The notes under the pieces: generated by a model
The model's input: the letters and a program-made list of their open reading frames with translations, nothing else
Told to the model about the DNA's origin: nothing
Databases searched by the model: none
Assembly (NCBI GenBank): GCA_023374025.1
Contig: SIJG01000077.1
Location: 316,565 to 380,564, forward strand
DNA from: Heterodera schachtii
Taxonomy: Eukaryota; Nematoda; Chromadorea; Rhabditida; Heteroderidae
Direction of reading: 5' to 3'
Length of the DNA stretch: 64,000 nt
Part shown: in pieces, positions 1-12,215 of the stretch
How the letters are laid out: every line of letters starts with the position of its first letter
Numbering within the stretch: position 1 is the first letter of the stretch
Program-made: the position numbers and the translations under genes

Positions 1-578
1 TTTATCTCCAAAATTTACAATTATTAGTATAAAAAAGTATGATGATAGTGATGCAGGCAAAAAGTCTTATTTTTACAAAATTTATTCAAAACACAGAATG
101 TTCAAATTTATATTTTTGATTGTCCATGATCAATTTGAATAATTTTTTTCGAAATAAGCATTTTGTTGATTTTTGGCTGGTTTATTTCATTTGAATTCAG
201 AATAAGAACCAAAAAATTTTGGTTTTGGTGAATTGAACCTATTAAAAATACAGATACAGGCTTTTTTCAAAATGTCGAGCTCCATTAAAAACCCAAATTA
301 TTAAACGATTGTCAAACATTGACAATATCGAAATTATTCATAAAATTTAACAGATTCTTTCGATTTTCCCCAAGCCTCAAAAATCCTCAAAATTTCTCAA
401 AAAGCCCTGATTAAAATTGTTTTTTTTTACACAATTAAATGTTCTTATATTTGAGCCGACAAAATTTTTTTTTGGTTGAATTTTTTAATGTGAAAGTTTT
501 GATGTCGGCTTCCCTGTGCTAAACGATGTTTTTTTTTCAAAAGGCATAAATTCTGATCAGCTTTTGTCCGCCTTTTAG
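1..578. other. Gene-free AT-rich stretch upstream of the kinase exons
   Basis: I see no coding exon here. The region is AT-rich and ends in the polypyrimidine/AG acceptor (CTTTTAG) of the first recognisable kinase exon at 579, so it is probably intron sequence. The missing N-terminal exons of that gene would lie off the left edge. Confidence 0.5.
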
Positions 579-3561
579 GGCTGATCATCATGGAGGACCT
601 AAGCGACCGCGCGTGCTGCGTGCCGATGTTGCCGGGGCTCAGCGACGCGCAGGTGCGCGCGGTGATCACGGCACTTGCGCGCATGCACTCCACCGCATGG
701 ACACACCGGACGGAACTGATGAGCGAACTGTGGAAGGACGGCACAGCAAGCGAATGTTGGGCATTGGAGTCGCTTTTTGTGGACTCAATGGTTGAGGCGA
801 GCAAAGACTTGGCCAAAGTAAATCAAAATGCCCTGCGGGGCAGCAAAGGATTTTTTTATGAAATCGGAGAAAACAAAGAAATTTTCAAAAAAAATGACGG
901 GAAAAATTTTACGTGACAGCGAAAATTTTCCTAATTTAAAAAAAAATTTTAATAAACAATACCAAATTTTGTGAGTTTTTAGTAGAGATCGGACCGGTCG
1001 GTTTTTTTTTCGGTTTTTTTCGGTATTTTTCGGTTTCGGTTTTTGACCGAAAAAAACCGACCGAGAAATTTTTGACTTTTTCGGTTTTTTTTCGGTTCGG
1101 TTTTTTTCGGTTTTTTAACCGAAACCGACCGACCGAAATAATCAAAAAACCGAAACAACCGACCGACTTTTATGAAAAACCGAAAAAAAAAAACCGAATC
1201 AAATTGGAGCGATATAACCTGTTAATAATAATAAATTTATTGCTTTTTTGTGCTCTTTTTCATTTTGAAGAATTTTTTGTAAAATATTTTATGCTATTTT
1301 GAAAAAATTATTAACAATAATGCAATAAAAACGAAAAATACACCCCTGAGAAATGGAAAATTTTATCAAAAATTCATATTCAAAATTTATTTATTTATTT
1401 ACTTGACTACATTTTTGATTTTTAAAATATTTATCTCATTTCCATTTTTAGCACCTATTTTGGGGGTTTATAATAGGGTTGCTCCCCAACCCCGAGCCCC
1501 CTACCTCCGACTTTTTATCCCCCGACCCCCCGACACTAACTTGGGGAATTGGGGACTCTTGAAAATTTTTAAATTTGTACAATTTTCTTAATAAGATTAA
1601 TTAAAAATTCCTAAAATTCCGAAAAACTTTCGGCGGCGCCTATCGGCACCGCCGGCCTCCCAAAACTCCAAATTTTTTTTACCAATAATTGGCTCGAAAA
1701 TCACAAAATTTGACAATTTTGGACAAAATTCTCTTAACAAATTATACTCATTTTCAAAAAATTTCCCGGCGGCGCCTATCGGCACCGCCGGACACCCCCC
1801 TCCCCCACCCGAAGTTTTCAAAAAGTTTTTGAAAAGCGCACCACTAAAATTATCAAATTTTTAGAAGAATCAGGAAGCTAACAAACGTTTTTTGGCTGAC
1901 TTTTTCAATTATTTTCCCAACTTATACACCATTGATAGAGCTTCAATAGCTCTACAATTTTACTCAGAGGTGATCTTTCGCTTTTTCTATTGATAAAAAT
2001 GGTTTATTGTTTTTTTTTGTGAAAAGATAAAAAATTCAAAAAAACCGAAACCGAAACGGTATACCGAAAATTTTTCTTCGGTTTTTTTCGGTTCGGTTTT
2101 TTTCGGTTTTTTAACCGAAACCGACCGACCGACAAATTTTTGAGTTTTTCGGTTTTTTTCGGTTTCGGTTTTTTTTCGGTTTTTAACCGAAACCGACCGA
2201 CCGACCCTCTTGTCCGGTCTCTAGTTTTTAGCACCAATTATGAAAAATCCATAAGAATTGCAATTTTCGATATCAATCAAATTTTTATTTTGTGAAAAAC
2301 TCAAAAATTCAATAATTTCTCTTTAAAATCGAAAAAAAATACTGAAATTATCCAAATTAAAAATTCTGACTCACGCCTGATCAAAGAGCCAAATTTGGTG
2401 CTGCTGAACAGACTAATTGTACGGCACAACGCATTAAAATTATTTCTATAAATAAATGCCATTGAGAATGGGTGCCAATTATGAGATGGACCAATCAATA
2501 CAATAGGTTTGATCAGCAAATGAGCTTAAATTCTGAAGAAATAAGCAGATAATGTTAAAATTAATTTTAACAAAATTAAACGAATTTATGAATCTTATTT
2601 TCACATTAACAAACAAATTTCAAAAAAATGAATGACAAAGTTATTAATTATTCTTTTTTTGACTCATCTTTCCCTTTTTCAAATTAGTCAATATTTCATT
2701 ATTCATAATTTTCGATGTCCTAATTTACAGATTGAACCAAATGCCATCGGTCCTTTGCTGTGTCGAATTTTGCCAAAGTTTCGAGTGGAAAACCTCGCAG
2801 AAAGTTTTTATGATGAAGACAAATATGGTGGGTAAAAATCGTATATTTAATGAATTTTCCTTGTTTTGAGTGGCACTCCCTAAATGTTAATTATTTTTTT
2901 GTTAATTTATTTTGGAAATTCATTTTTTTCGTCGGGGGGCATCCGTCATAAGACATCTTTTTTATTCAAGTATTTGAAGAAGAATTCACCAACAGAAGAA
3001 ATAAAATATAATAAAAATGAATAAATTTATTGAAATTTTTCTTTTTAAATAAATTTTAATTATAAATTATAATTTTCAAGGGTTTCCTGCTTGTATTGTT
3101 CATGCCGATTTGTGGGCCCCAAACATAATGTGGACCAAAAATTCGGAAGGACAAGCAAGGTGGAAAATAGTAAAAACATTTTTCCAATTCTAAATGTTGA
3201 AAATATTAAAGCAAAAGAATGGTTATTTCAGCGTTTTTTCCTGGAAAATCGAAAAATGATTATTATTAATTTTTATCAAATTCATTATTAAATAATTATC
3301 ATTAGCGATCAATTATGCGCAATTATCGATTGGCAAACGGTCCATTCGGGCAACCCTTGCGAAGACATTGGCCGTCTGCTCGCGCTGAACACGACAAGTG
3401 CATACCGTCGTGCCAACATCAACCAATTGTTGGCATTTTATGCTAAAAAAGTGGCCGAATTTATGGGCGGAAATGCCCCATTTACATTGGCAAGAAAGGA
3501 GCTCAAAAAACGCATTTCCGCATTAAAAATTTTTGATTCTGATGTCATTATCGGTCACTAG
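579..3561 (+). CDS. CHK/ecdysteroid-kinase-like small-molecule kinase, partial
   Basis: Four exons join in phase: 579-817, 2731-2827, 3081-3159 and 3306-3561. Exon 1 encodes IMEDLS followed by a helical stretch. Exon 3 carries VHADLWAPNIMW, matching the HxDxxxxN catalytic loop of aminoglycoside-phosphotransferase/CHK kinases. Exon 4 carries IIDWQ, the metal-binding Asp motif. The family phosphorylates small hydroxylated molecules; the substrate cannot be told. The usual loop is HGD and here it is HAD. The N-lobe is absent, probably beyond the left edge. At the 3' end the frame runs from the helix after MGG into a CACTATTTTGGCG repeat and stops at 3559, before the usual C-terminal helices. The gene may therefore be truncated and non-functional. 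Introns 1-3 are canonical GT-AG. Confidence 0.7.
983..2223. mobile_element. Non-autonomous DNA transposon, TAGAGAYCGGAC ends
   Basis: The ends are inverted: TAGAGATCGGAC at 983 and the complement of TAGAGACCGGAC ending at 2223. The 8-bp direct repeat GTTTTTAG flanks it at 975-982 and 2224-2231. Just inside both ends lie inverted arrays of CCGAAA/CCGACC-type repeats (about 990-1195 and 2038-2206). The interior holds two copies of the GATA hairpin. No transposase is visible. The 8-bp target duplication and TAG start suggest hAT-type mobilisation. It sits in intron 1 of the kinase gene. Confidence 0.8.
1631..1791 (-). repeat. GATA-hairpin dimer (1631-1655, 1766-1791)
   Basis: Two copies of the GC-rich hairpin, 135 bp apart, each with the loop reading TATC on the plus strand. 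They are separated by AT-rich sequence with the usual flank (a TTAACAAATT-like string before copy two). Confidence 0.8.
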
Positions 3562-4092
3562 AAATCACTATTTTGGCGACTTCGTCACTAAAATAGTTAA
3601 AAATCACTATTTTGGCGTTTTGTCACTATTTTTTCACTATTTTTCGAGTGCCCGTCACAATTTTTCAAGAAACGCAAATCTGGATTCCGACTCTTTAATC
3701 CCAATTGGTCGGGATTAAAATAAGCAGTTTTAAGAATTAGTCCTGTGCCATAATTTTTAAATTTTTATTTTTGCAATTTTATCAACAAATTTGTGAAAAA
3801 TCTATTATTAAGTCTTAAATAAACCAAGTTATAATCTATGTTCCCCTATTTGGGCTAATTTTTGTCCGGCAATGTCACCTCAGGATCTTAAAATTAGATC
3901 CCTCAGATCAAAGTGTCATACATATTAATCACTCATTTGTATTGATCATCCAAAGTGATTTCTGCAGTCATTACGATTCCTTTTCCTTTTAATCGATTCC
4001 GATTAACATTTCCTTCCCATTTCCCTTATCCCGTGACCTCATTAGTCCCTTCAAAAAATAATTAATGAATTTTTCAAGAAAAAATTCTCTTA

Positions 4093-6248
4093 ATGACAAC
4101 ATCAGCACTCAGTGGGATTCGAATTTTGGATTTCTCACGAGTTGTGGCCGCACCGTTTGCCTCAATGATTTTGAGCGACTTGGGCGCCGAAGTTTGGAAA
4201 ATCGAACGACCTGGTGAAAAAATGACTGACATTAATAAGTCTGGTGTAATTTTTTCCAAATCTTCCTGTGTAGACAAAACTAAATATTCAATTTATAATT
4301 TGAAATGGATTCAAATCATTCATCCGGATTTTCAACAATTTCTTTTGTCACATTATTCCCAATTCTCAATAAATACTGACAATCAAAAACCTTACAAAAA
4401 AATTTAAAAATAAATATTATTTCTTTTATGTTCAATTATTCGCAGGTGTTGGCGATGATTCTCGCCTTTTTACACCGCCCGAAATCAATGGCCAAAGTTG
4501 TTATACGCTTGGCCTTAACCGGAACAAAAAAAGCATTGCGATGAATTTGGCACATCCGGAGGCACAAAATTTGGTACAAAAATTTTTTCATAAGACTTCA
4601 ATTATTAATTTTTTATTTTAGGCCCAAAAATTGGCCAACAAAGCAGATATTGTGATTGAAAATTTCAAGACGGGTTAGATGAAAAATTTTTGCCTTGATT
4701 ACCCTCAATTAGCGCAGCTGAACCCCGGCCTAATTTATTGCTCAATTACTGGTATTTTTGTGTATATATTAAAAAATGTAAATCTGAATGAATGAAAATC
4801 ATCTGGGTTTCTGTTCGAAAAGCTCAATAGAACGGATAATTTTTTTTTAAATTTTGATAGGATAAGCAAATTATTGCTTCCCGACTCTCGGAGAAATAAA
4901 AAGTCGGGGATCGGGGAGGAAATTCCCCGACAAAAATTGTCGTGATTGGCTGGAGAAATTTAAAAACTTTCGGGGAGCATACCTTTATCTGGGAGTGAAT
5001 TTTCATAAAAAGTTGAGAAAACTGGTTACAGGAATTTTTAAAAATTATAACTTCATAAAACCCCGCTCATATGGGGAGAAAACTTTAACAATTAATAAGA
5101 CATTGTTTCCATTCGGAAAAAATGATTCTCTAATAATTACAGATTGAATATTAAATTAATTGCCTCAGGTTACGGTCCCGAAGGGCCTTGTGCCAATGAC
5201 CCGGGCTATGACGTCATTGCTGCCGCTGTCGGCGGCTTTCTCGGCATCACAGGTCTTAAAGGCGGTGATCAGGAGCCGGTGAAGGCCGGCGTGGCGGTCA
5301 CTGATTTGGCCATCGGATTGTACGCCCACGGGGCAATTTTGGCCGCTTTATTTCACAGAATCAAAACGGGAAAGGTACAAACAGACATATCGTAATTTGA
5401 ACAAAAAATGTATTAAAATTGTAAATATTTTAAAGTTTTTTCGATTAAGGAAAATATTTAAACCAAAATTTTTATCAATAAAAATAAATATATATTTATA
5501 TTTTAGGGAATCAATTTCGGGAAAATTTTCAATTTTTAGGACTGTTTTTTACGGTTTTAAAAGGATTTTTCCAAAATTCTGAAATATAAAATGGCGAAAG
5601 ACCAAAAAAAAAGGCTAGGCATTATAAAATTGATCAAAGAAGCCTTATATCAATCAACGTTAAACGCACGCAAAATTTTTGGCATTTGCCTAAAAATCCC
5701 AGCCATAATTATTCCCAAATATTTTTTGAAAGATTTTGGGCAAAATTAAAAGCTATTATTTTCTAAGATATTTTCCAAAGCGAAAATATTAAAAAAAGAT
5801 AAACCTAAATTGACAAAACAACTTAATTTGAACTGAAAATAAAGGGACAAAATCAATTTAGGGACAACACATCAATTGCAATTTGTTTTCCACTCAATTG
5901 GCCATGCTAACAAACATTGCCAGCAATTTTATTAATGCCGGCATTGACATTCAAAAAGGTGGAAACTTTTTAACTTTTTAATTTTTAGTATTATTATTAT
6001 CGCTGCTCTTTGTTTTACTTAATAATAATGCACAATATTTTATTAATTAGCTTTGAATTTATATTAATTATGACGATATTTTGTTTCTTTAGCTTTGTGA
6101 GAAAATGGATTTCCCAGAATTGTGCCATTCATCTGACTACAAAACAAATGCCGACCGTGTTCGGAATCGTGAAAAACTTATTGGAATATACACATTGGCA
6201 TTGTGAAGCCGATCACTCACCAACAGTACGGCACTGTGAAGGTGGTCG
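4093..6248 (+). pseudogene. Family III CoA-transferase (SUGCT-like) pseudogene
   Basis: Exons 4093-4213, 4446-4573, 4622-4751, 5169-5374, 5862-5958 and 6093-6248 match the CoA-transferase family III fold of succinate-hydroxymethylglutarate CoA-transferase. Exon 1 has [14 protein letters not shown]. Exon 4 has [14 protein letters not shown], which includes the Asp that carries the acyl intermediate in this family. Exon 5 has GKGQHINCNLFSTQLA. Three lesions are visible. A TAG codon lies at 4676-4678, directly after ENFKTG where a Leu codon is expected. The exon for the usual RWGTAH/PYQ segment is missing between 5958 and 6093. In the last exon REKLIGI is joined in another frame to IVKPITHQQYGTVKVVG, so about 45 codons are lost. 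The C-terminal exons are not found. A functional parent gene elsewhere is likely. Confidence 0.85.
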
Positions 6249-7134
6249 GTAAGCGAATTGAATTGTTTTTATTTTTCTTAAATTAATTTAAATGCTCTTG
6301 TAAATGGTTTTACAGAAAAACAAGGAATTTCTTTTTTTTCCAGTGCAATAATGCTAGCTAGACTTCTGAAATTTATTTTTAAAATTTTTGTATAACTCAA
6401 TTGCGAATTCTAGATGGAGGAGTGATTGCGCCCAAATCTGTGGACGGAGGATCGATAATACTGTTACCAGTGGTCGCCATCAAAACGGTGGAGGGATAAA
6501 GCGATCAATTTGATGGGCTATTAGCTATGATTGCTATCTAATTTGTTCCTTTTGTCATTTTCTGCTGGAACATCCAATAAAACCATTTGGTGTTTTATCA
6601 TTTTAAAATTGATTATTGCATTTCCATTTTTGATAGTTCACGTTAAATGGACTCATTATAAGTTATTTAAATTCGGGGTTCGAAATTGGGCAAACCCGAG
6701 TTCAGATTCGAGATCGCCACCCTCGAAAACCTATTTTTATACCAAAAATGTGTAGAGATAAACAGTTACCTGAACAGAAATCGAAAAAAATATGAGTAAA
6801 TTAAGTTCAGGAATGTATGGCCTATTTATTGCGATACAAAAGGTTGGGAATGTATGAAGTATTGACAAATCGGCACAAAAATATTGTTTTTATTGTATAG
6901 TTCAATGATGTCATTCCGAGACCCAAAAAACGTCGAAAATCGGAATTTTAAAATATAAATATAAAAAAAATTTTTTAAATATTTTAATAGGCTAAATTTA
7001 AAATTCTTAACTAACTAAAAGGTGATTTCAAAAATGCTTTTGGTATATTTCCATATTTGCTTAGGAAAAGGGTGCTATTGCACTTTTTTGCGGTGCGCTT
7101 TTGCAAAAACTTTTTGGGGACGTGGCGGTAGGGT

Positions 7135-7297
7135 CCGGCGATGCCGATAGGCGCCACCGGGTAAAATTTTGTTAATTTTTAATGCGATTTCTTAACAGAT
7201 TTTGTCCAAAAAATGACCAAATTTAGCGATTTTGAGCAAATTTTCCAAGAAAATCAAGGCTTTTTTAGGGTCCGGCGATGCCGATAGGCGCCGCCGG
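7135..7297 (+). repeat. GATA-hairpin dimer (7135-7160, 7272-7297)
   Basis: Two plus-oriented copies 137 bp apart, separated by the usual AT-rich spacer containing TTAACAGATTTTGTCC. Both have GCGAT in place of GCGGT in the left arm. Confidence 0.75.
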
Positions 7298-7659
7298 GAA
7301 AGTTTTGAAAATTTCAGTGTTAGAGAAAATTGCTTTTTACTGATGATTTGCACAACAATATAAGAAAGCTTTTCGTTCATTCCGCATTAATTGTTTTTAT
7401 GGCCGAAGTAATTTTGGTGGGAATGATCTTTCCGATGCAATTAATTAGAGATTCGTGAGTGTCTTTGGTTTACAAATTGTTTAAGAACAAAAAAAGCAAA
7501 TTAGATAACCCAAAATACGGGAGACATTTATTGAGGGTACCGAATATTAGTCAAAAAATATTTAACCTTAGGGTGTTGACCAAATCATTTAGTTTTGGTT
7601 TAAAGGCAAAAAAAAAAGTCAGTTTTTTGGATCTTTGACCATAACTTTTTTAGTAAAAT

Positions 7660-9735
7660 AAAAAATTTTGACATTTTAGAAACCAATTGAGCATTAATTA
7701 AAAGAGACTGGCCTTTTCGGCTCACAAAATATCTCCGCTCCCCCATTTTTGTAAATTAAATAAAATATTTTAAAATTTAAATAATATTTTTTTTACATTT
7801 TTTCTCTGCCGTTTCGCATTTATCAACACTATTTCTTAGGTTCTCTCTCTTTCTGTCCATTTCTCTCTAAAATTCCCATTATTAAATGATTTTTGGGTAA
7901 TGTTGTGACACGACGGCGCCTTTTGTTCTGTGTCTGTCAACATTCAAAGATCATTGTTCACATTTCTCAATTCTTGTGTTTATTTATTTATGTTTTTGAG
8001 AAAATCATTGGTTTTTTAATGTTTCAGTCATCAAAAATTTTCATTTTCCCAATAATTTTCTTTAATTCACTTCTTTCACGTCATTTTCTTCTCTTTTGTC
8101 CCTTCTTATCGCTTTCTCCTTTTTGGGTAGAAATTTTATTTTATTTTTTAGCTTTAACCCAAAATTACGCATTGGCAAAGATAAAATTCAAAAGTATTTC
8201 TTTTTAAATTTTTCTCAAAAAAATATAAACTTCAGAAACTCTTTCAATGGAGACATAAAATGGGGAAACTTTAATTTTATTGAATTTAAATAAGTCCCGT
8301 CTTTTCCTGATTTAGGCAAAGTTGAAAATACCTCCAAATTTTCGGCATTGTTTATTTTTCGGAGTTTTCTATTTTTTCACTGTTGTGTTTTTTTTTTTTG
8401 AAAATCATTCAGAAAATCTCATTGAAAATTAACGAAAATTTCTCTTTATTATCTAACCCCCCCCCCCCCGTGATGTTATTTCTCAACCTTTGCTCCCTTT
8501 TCTTTATCATAGGGTAAGGCCCCGACTCTTTTGGGATTCTTTTGGGGTGAGAAAGTCGGGTCGGGCCCCTGCCCTAATTTCAACTTTTTGAGTTTCATTT
8601 TGCTATTTATTAATTTTCATTTTTTATTATTTTTGTGAACATTAAACTAAAAATCATCATCACCACCTTTCCATTCTCATTCATTCATTGACTGCTTGAG
8701 AGTGAGCTCGTGGCATGACTCCCCCATTAAATTAAATTTTACAAGAAAAGAAAAGAAAAATGAGTGAATGAATTAGTGAATAATGTACGACGACCGCCTC
8801 ACGTGGGGCGGCGCCGGGGGGAGGGGGGGGGGGGGCTTTTCTCCCGCTCTGCTGCTGCTGGGCGGAAGACGGACGGGAACGGGTCGGGTGGACCGACCAC
8901 GTGCCGTGCTCAATGCTGCCACACCCTCTCTCTTTTTTTTGCGTGTCTCTCGGCAGGTCGTCCGTCGATGATGATGAAAATTGTCACCCCTCGCAAATTC
9001 ACTCAAAAGTTCCTCAAAATTACTCCTCCGTCCCTCGTTAAAATTTGAAAAAATTTTGTTGCTTGGCTTTTTGCCGTGTTCAAATGCCTTCACCCATTTT
9101 ACGCCGGCATTATTTTTTGTTGTGGAAAGCGTTGACAATGGGCACAACCATCGCCGCAAGACACCAGCAAATTTTGTTGCTGTTACACCACCACTACCAC
9201 CACCACCACCAGGTAAAAAATATTATTGGAAAAACAAAATGATGGGCGATAGAAAAATTTTCAAAAGTCCTAGAAAAATAAAATAAAGATAGATATGTAT
9301 CACGTATTTTTCTTAAAGATTAAAAAGTAATTCTCTATCGAATTTGGTGAGAAATTGGCGGGAACCGTTGGGGCCGAAATTTTTCATAAAAATCCTGCTG
9401 GGTCAATTCTGAATTTTTACACAATCATTTTATCATTCAATTTTTATACATACGTATGTTGATAAAATATTTGTACAATTATGTATTATTATAAACATTT
9501 TGTTGCTTTAAAAAAGAGAAGGGACCAAAACCTAAAAAACTTTCAATTTAAAAAAATGCATAAACAAATTAAACTAAAACAAAGCTCAAAACGAGAGAAA
9601 AAGAATGCAAAATTCCATCACCAAATACTTTAAAATTGGATAGAAATAAATAAATAATTCAAAATTTTTTTCTCTATTACCAAAAAGCAAAATTTGTTGT
9701 GAATTTATGTAACAAAAAAAAAAAAAAAAATTGTC
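7660..9735 (+). repeat. Duplicated block, copy 1
   Basis: About 2.1 kb that recurs at 10112-12870. Shared landmarks are a TTGACATTTTAGAAACC start, a poly-C run before GTGATGTTATTTC, a G-run after CTCACGTGGGGCGGCGCC, a candidate exon, and a TACATACGTATGTTGATAA tail ending in an A-run. Differences are mostly homopolymer and small-indel changes, so the duplication is fairly recent. Apart from the candidate exon I find no supported gene in it. Confidence 0.8.
9084..9212 (+). CDS. Candidate first exon in duplicated block, copy 1
   Basis: Forty-three codons start at ATG (MPSPILRRHYF), continue through WKALTMGTTIAARHQQ and end in a His-rich tract just before a GTAAAA donor. The second copy at 11517 keeps ATG, frame and donor, and the two differ by exactly 9 nt in the CAC/TAC tract, so the frame is preserved. 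I do not recognise a family and could not identify the next exon. It could also be a chance ORF in a recent duplication. Confidence 0.3.
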
Positions 9736-10110
9736 GGCGGCTTTCTCGGCATCACAGGTCTTAAAGGCGGTGATCAGGAGCCGGTGAAGGCCGGCGTGGC
9801 GGTCACTGATTTGGCCATCGGATTGTACGCCCACGGGGCAATTTTGGCCGCTTTATTTCACAGAATCAAAACGGGAAAGGTACAAACAGACATATCGTAA
9901 TTTGAACAAAAAATGTATTAAAATTGTAAATATTTTAAAGTTTTTTCGATTAAGGAAAATATTTAAACCAAAATTTTTATCAATAAAAATATATATATTT
10001 ATATTGTAGGGAATCAATTTTCGGGAAAATTTTCAATTTTTAGGACTGTTTTTTACGGTTTTATTGTTTTAAAAGGATTTTTCCAAAATAAAATGGCGAA
10101 AAGACCAAAA
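9733..10110 (+). pseudogene. Copied SUGCT-like exon 4 fragment
   Basis: This segment is nearly identical to 5228-5610. It holds the 3' two-thirds of CoA-transferase exon 4 (from GGFLGITG through FHRIKTGK), the donor and part of the next intron. It begins after an A-run and ends at another A-run where duplicated block copy 2 starts. It has no partner exons and cannot encode an enzyme by itself. Confidence 0.9.
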
Positions 10111-11516
10111 AAAAAAAGTTGACATTTTAGAAACCAATTGAGCCTTAATATAAAGAGACTGGCCTTTTCGGCTCACAAAATATCTCCCCCCCCCCCATTT
10201 TTGTAAATTAAATAAAATATTTTAAAATTTAAATAATATTTTTTAAACATTTTTTCTCTGCCGTTCGCATTTATTTCTTAGGTTCTCTCTCTTTCTGTCC
10301 ACTTCTCTCTAAAATTCCCATTATTAAATGATTTTTGGGTAATGTTGTGACACGGCGGCGCCTTTTGTTCTGTGTCTGTCAACATTCAAAGATCATTGTT
10401 CACATTTCTCAATTCTTGGGTTTATTTATTTATGTTTTTGAGAAAATCATTGGTTTTTTAATGTTTCAAGTCATCAAAAATTTTCATTTTCCCAATAATT
10501 TTCTTTAATTCACTTCTTTTCCCGTCATTTTCTTCCTTTTTGTCCCTTTTTGTCGCTTTCTCCTTTTTGGGTAGAAATTTTATTTTATTTTTTAGCTTTA
10601 ACCCAAAATTACGCATTGGCAAAGATAAAATTCAAAAGTATTTCTTTTCAAATTTTTCTCAAAAAAATATAAACTTCAGAAACCCTTTCAATGGAGACAT
10701 AAAATGGGGAAACTTTAATTTTATTGAATTTAAATAAGTCCCGTCTTTTCCTGATTTAGGCAAAGTTGAAAATACCTCCAAATTTTCGGCATTGTTTATT
10801 TTTCGGAGTTTTCTATTTTTTCACTGTTGTATGTTTTTTTTTTTTGAAAATCATTCAGAAAATCTCATTGAAAATTAACGAACATTTCTCTTTATTATCT
10901 AACCCCCCCCCCCGTGATGTTATTTCTCAACCTTTGCTCCCTTTTCTATCATAGGGTAAGGCTCCGACTCTTTTGGGATTCTTTTGGAGTGAGAAAGTCG
11001 GGTCGGGCCCCTGCCCTAATTTCAACTTTTTGAGTTTCATTTTTCACTATTTATTAATTTTCATTTTTTATTATTTTTGTGAACATTAAACTAAAAATCA
11101 TCATCACCACCTTTCCATTCTCATTCATTCATTGACTGCTTGAGAGTGAGCTCGTGGCATGACTCCCCCATCAAATTAAATTTTACAAAAAAAAGAAAAG
11201 AAGAATGACTTAGTGAATAATGTACGACGACCGCCTCACGTGGGGCGGCGCCGGGGGGAGGGGGGGGGGGCTTTTCTCCCCCTCTGCTGCTGCTGGGCGG
11301 AAGACGGACGGGAACGGGTTCGGTGGACCGACCACGTGCCGTGCTCAATGCTGCCACACCCTCTCTCTTTTTTTTGCGTGTCTCTCGGCAGGTCGTCCGT
11401 CGATGATGATGAAAATTGTCATCCCTCCCAAATTCATCCAAAAGTTCCTCACAATTACTCCTCCGTCCCTCCTTAAAATTTGAAATTTTTGTTGCTTGGC
11501 TTTTTGCCGTGTTCAA

Positions 11517-11636
11517 ATGCCTTCCCCCATTTTACGCCGGCATTATTTTTTGTTGTGGAAAGCGTTGACAATGGGCACAACCATCGCCGCAAGACACCAG
11601 CAAATTTTGTTGCTGTTACACCACCACCACCACCAG
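11517..11636 (+). CDS. Candidate first exon in duplicated block, copy 2
   Basis: Forty codons equivalent to the exon at 9084, ending HHHHHQ before GTAAAA. It lies 1.7 kb upstream of the PAF acetylhydrolase on the same strand and ends in phase 0, so it could be an upstream exon of that gene, but no connecting acceptor is evident. Confidence 0.3.
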
Positions 11637-11852
11637 GTAAAAAATATTATTGGAAAAACAAAATGATGGGCGATAGAAAAATTTTCAAAAGTCCTAGAAA
11701 AATAAATAAATATAGATATGTAAAAGTAATTCTCTATCGAATTTGGTGAGAAAATTGGCGGGAACGACAAATTTTTTTTTCTTATTTTGTACCGAATCGG
11801 CGCGCCTCAATCGTCCCCCCCCCCCTCCGTCATTTTTCGCTTTGTGGGGGGA

Positions 11853-12215
11853 CGGTCTACCTCAGTTCGGCCCCCACGATTCGGCCCCCACGGTTCGGCC
11901 CCAGCATGTTTTTCCACTACAACTTTCTATAACTTTTTTCTTTGTCAAACAAATCCAACATTGTTGGTATTATTTGAAAGCTTAAGGTGTTTAGAAGCTT
12001 TTTCTAAGCTATTGCTTTGCGATTAGACAAATACCAAAAAGTTATACATGAAAATTGCGAAAAAGTCGAAAATTTCAAGTTTTTTTCTCACTAAAATTTT
12101 TTCTAGGCTTGAAAAATTTTTCGCTTTATGTAAGGCTAATAGAGCATGTTAAGAGCTTTCGAATGATATCAAGATTTATGGATTTGGATAACAAATAAAA
12201 AAGCTAACATGGAAA
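11853..12215. mobile_element. Truncated fold-back element with CGGCCCCCACG array
   Basis: It starts with CGGTCTACCTCAG, then a 14-bp array (CGGCCCCCACGRTT, ending GGCCCCAGC). The shared fold-back core follows, with CAAATCCAACATT on one side and GAGCTTTCGAATGATATC on the other. The matching terminal array on the right is missing. It closely resembles the complete element at 44038-44514. Confidence 0.65.

Noticed and set aside
8096..10737. 65-codon ORF present in both duplicated blocks
   Set aside because: Conservation is explained by the recent block duplication; substitutions are not biased to silent sites as far as I can see, and composition is AT-driven.
8773..11516. Gly/Arg-rich ORFs on both strands around CTCACGTGGGGCGGCGCC
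   Set aside because: They depend on G-runs whose length differs between the two copies, so the frames are not preserved.
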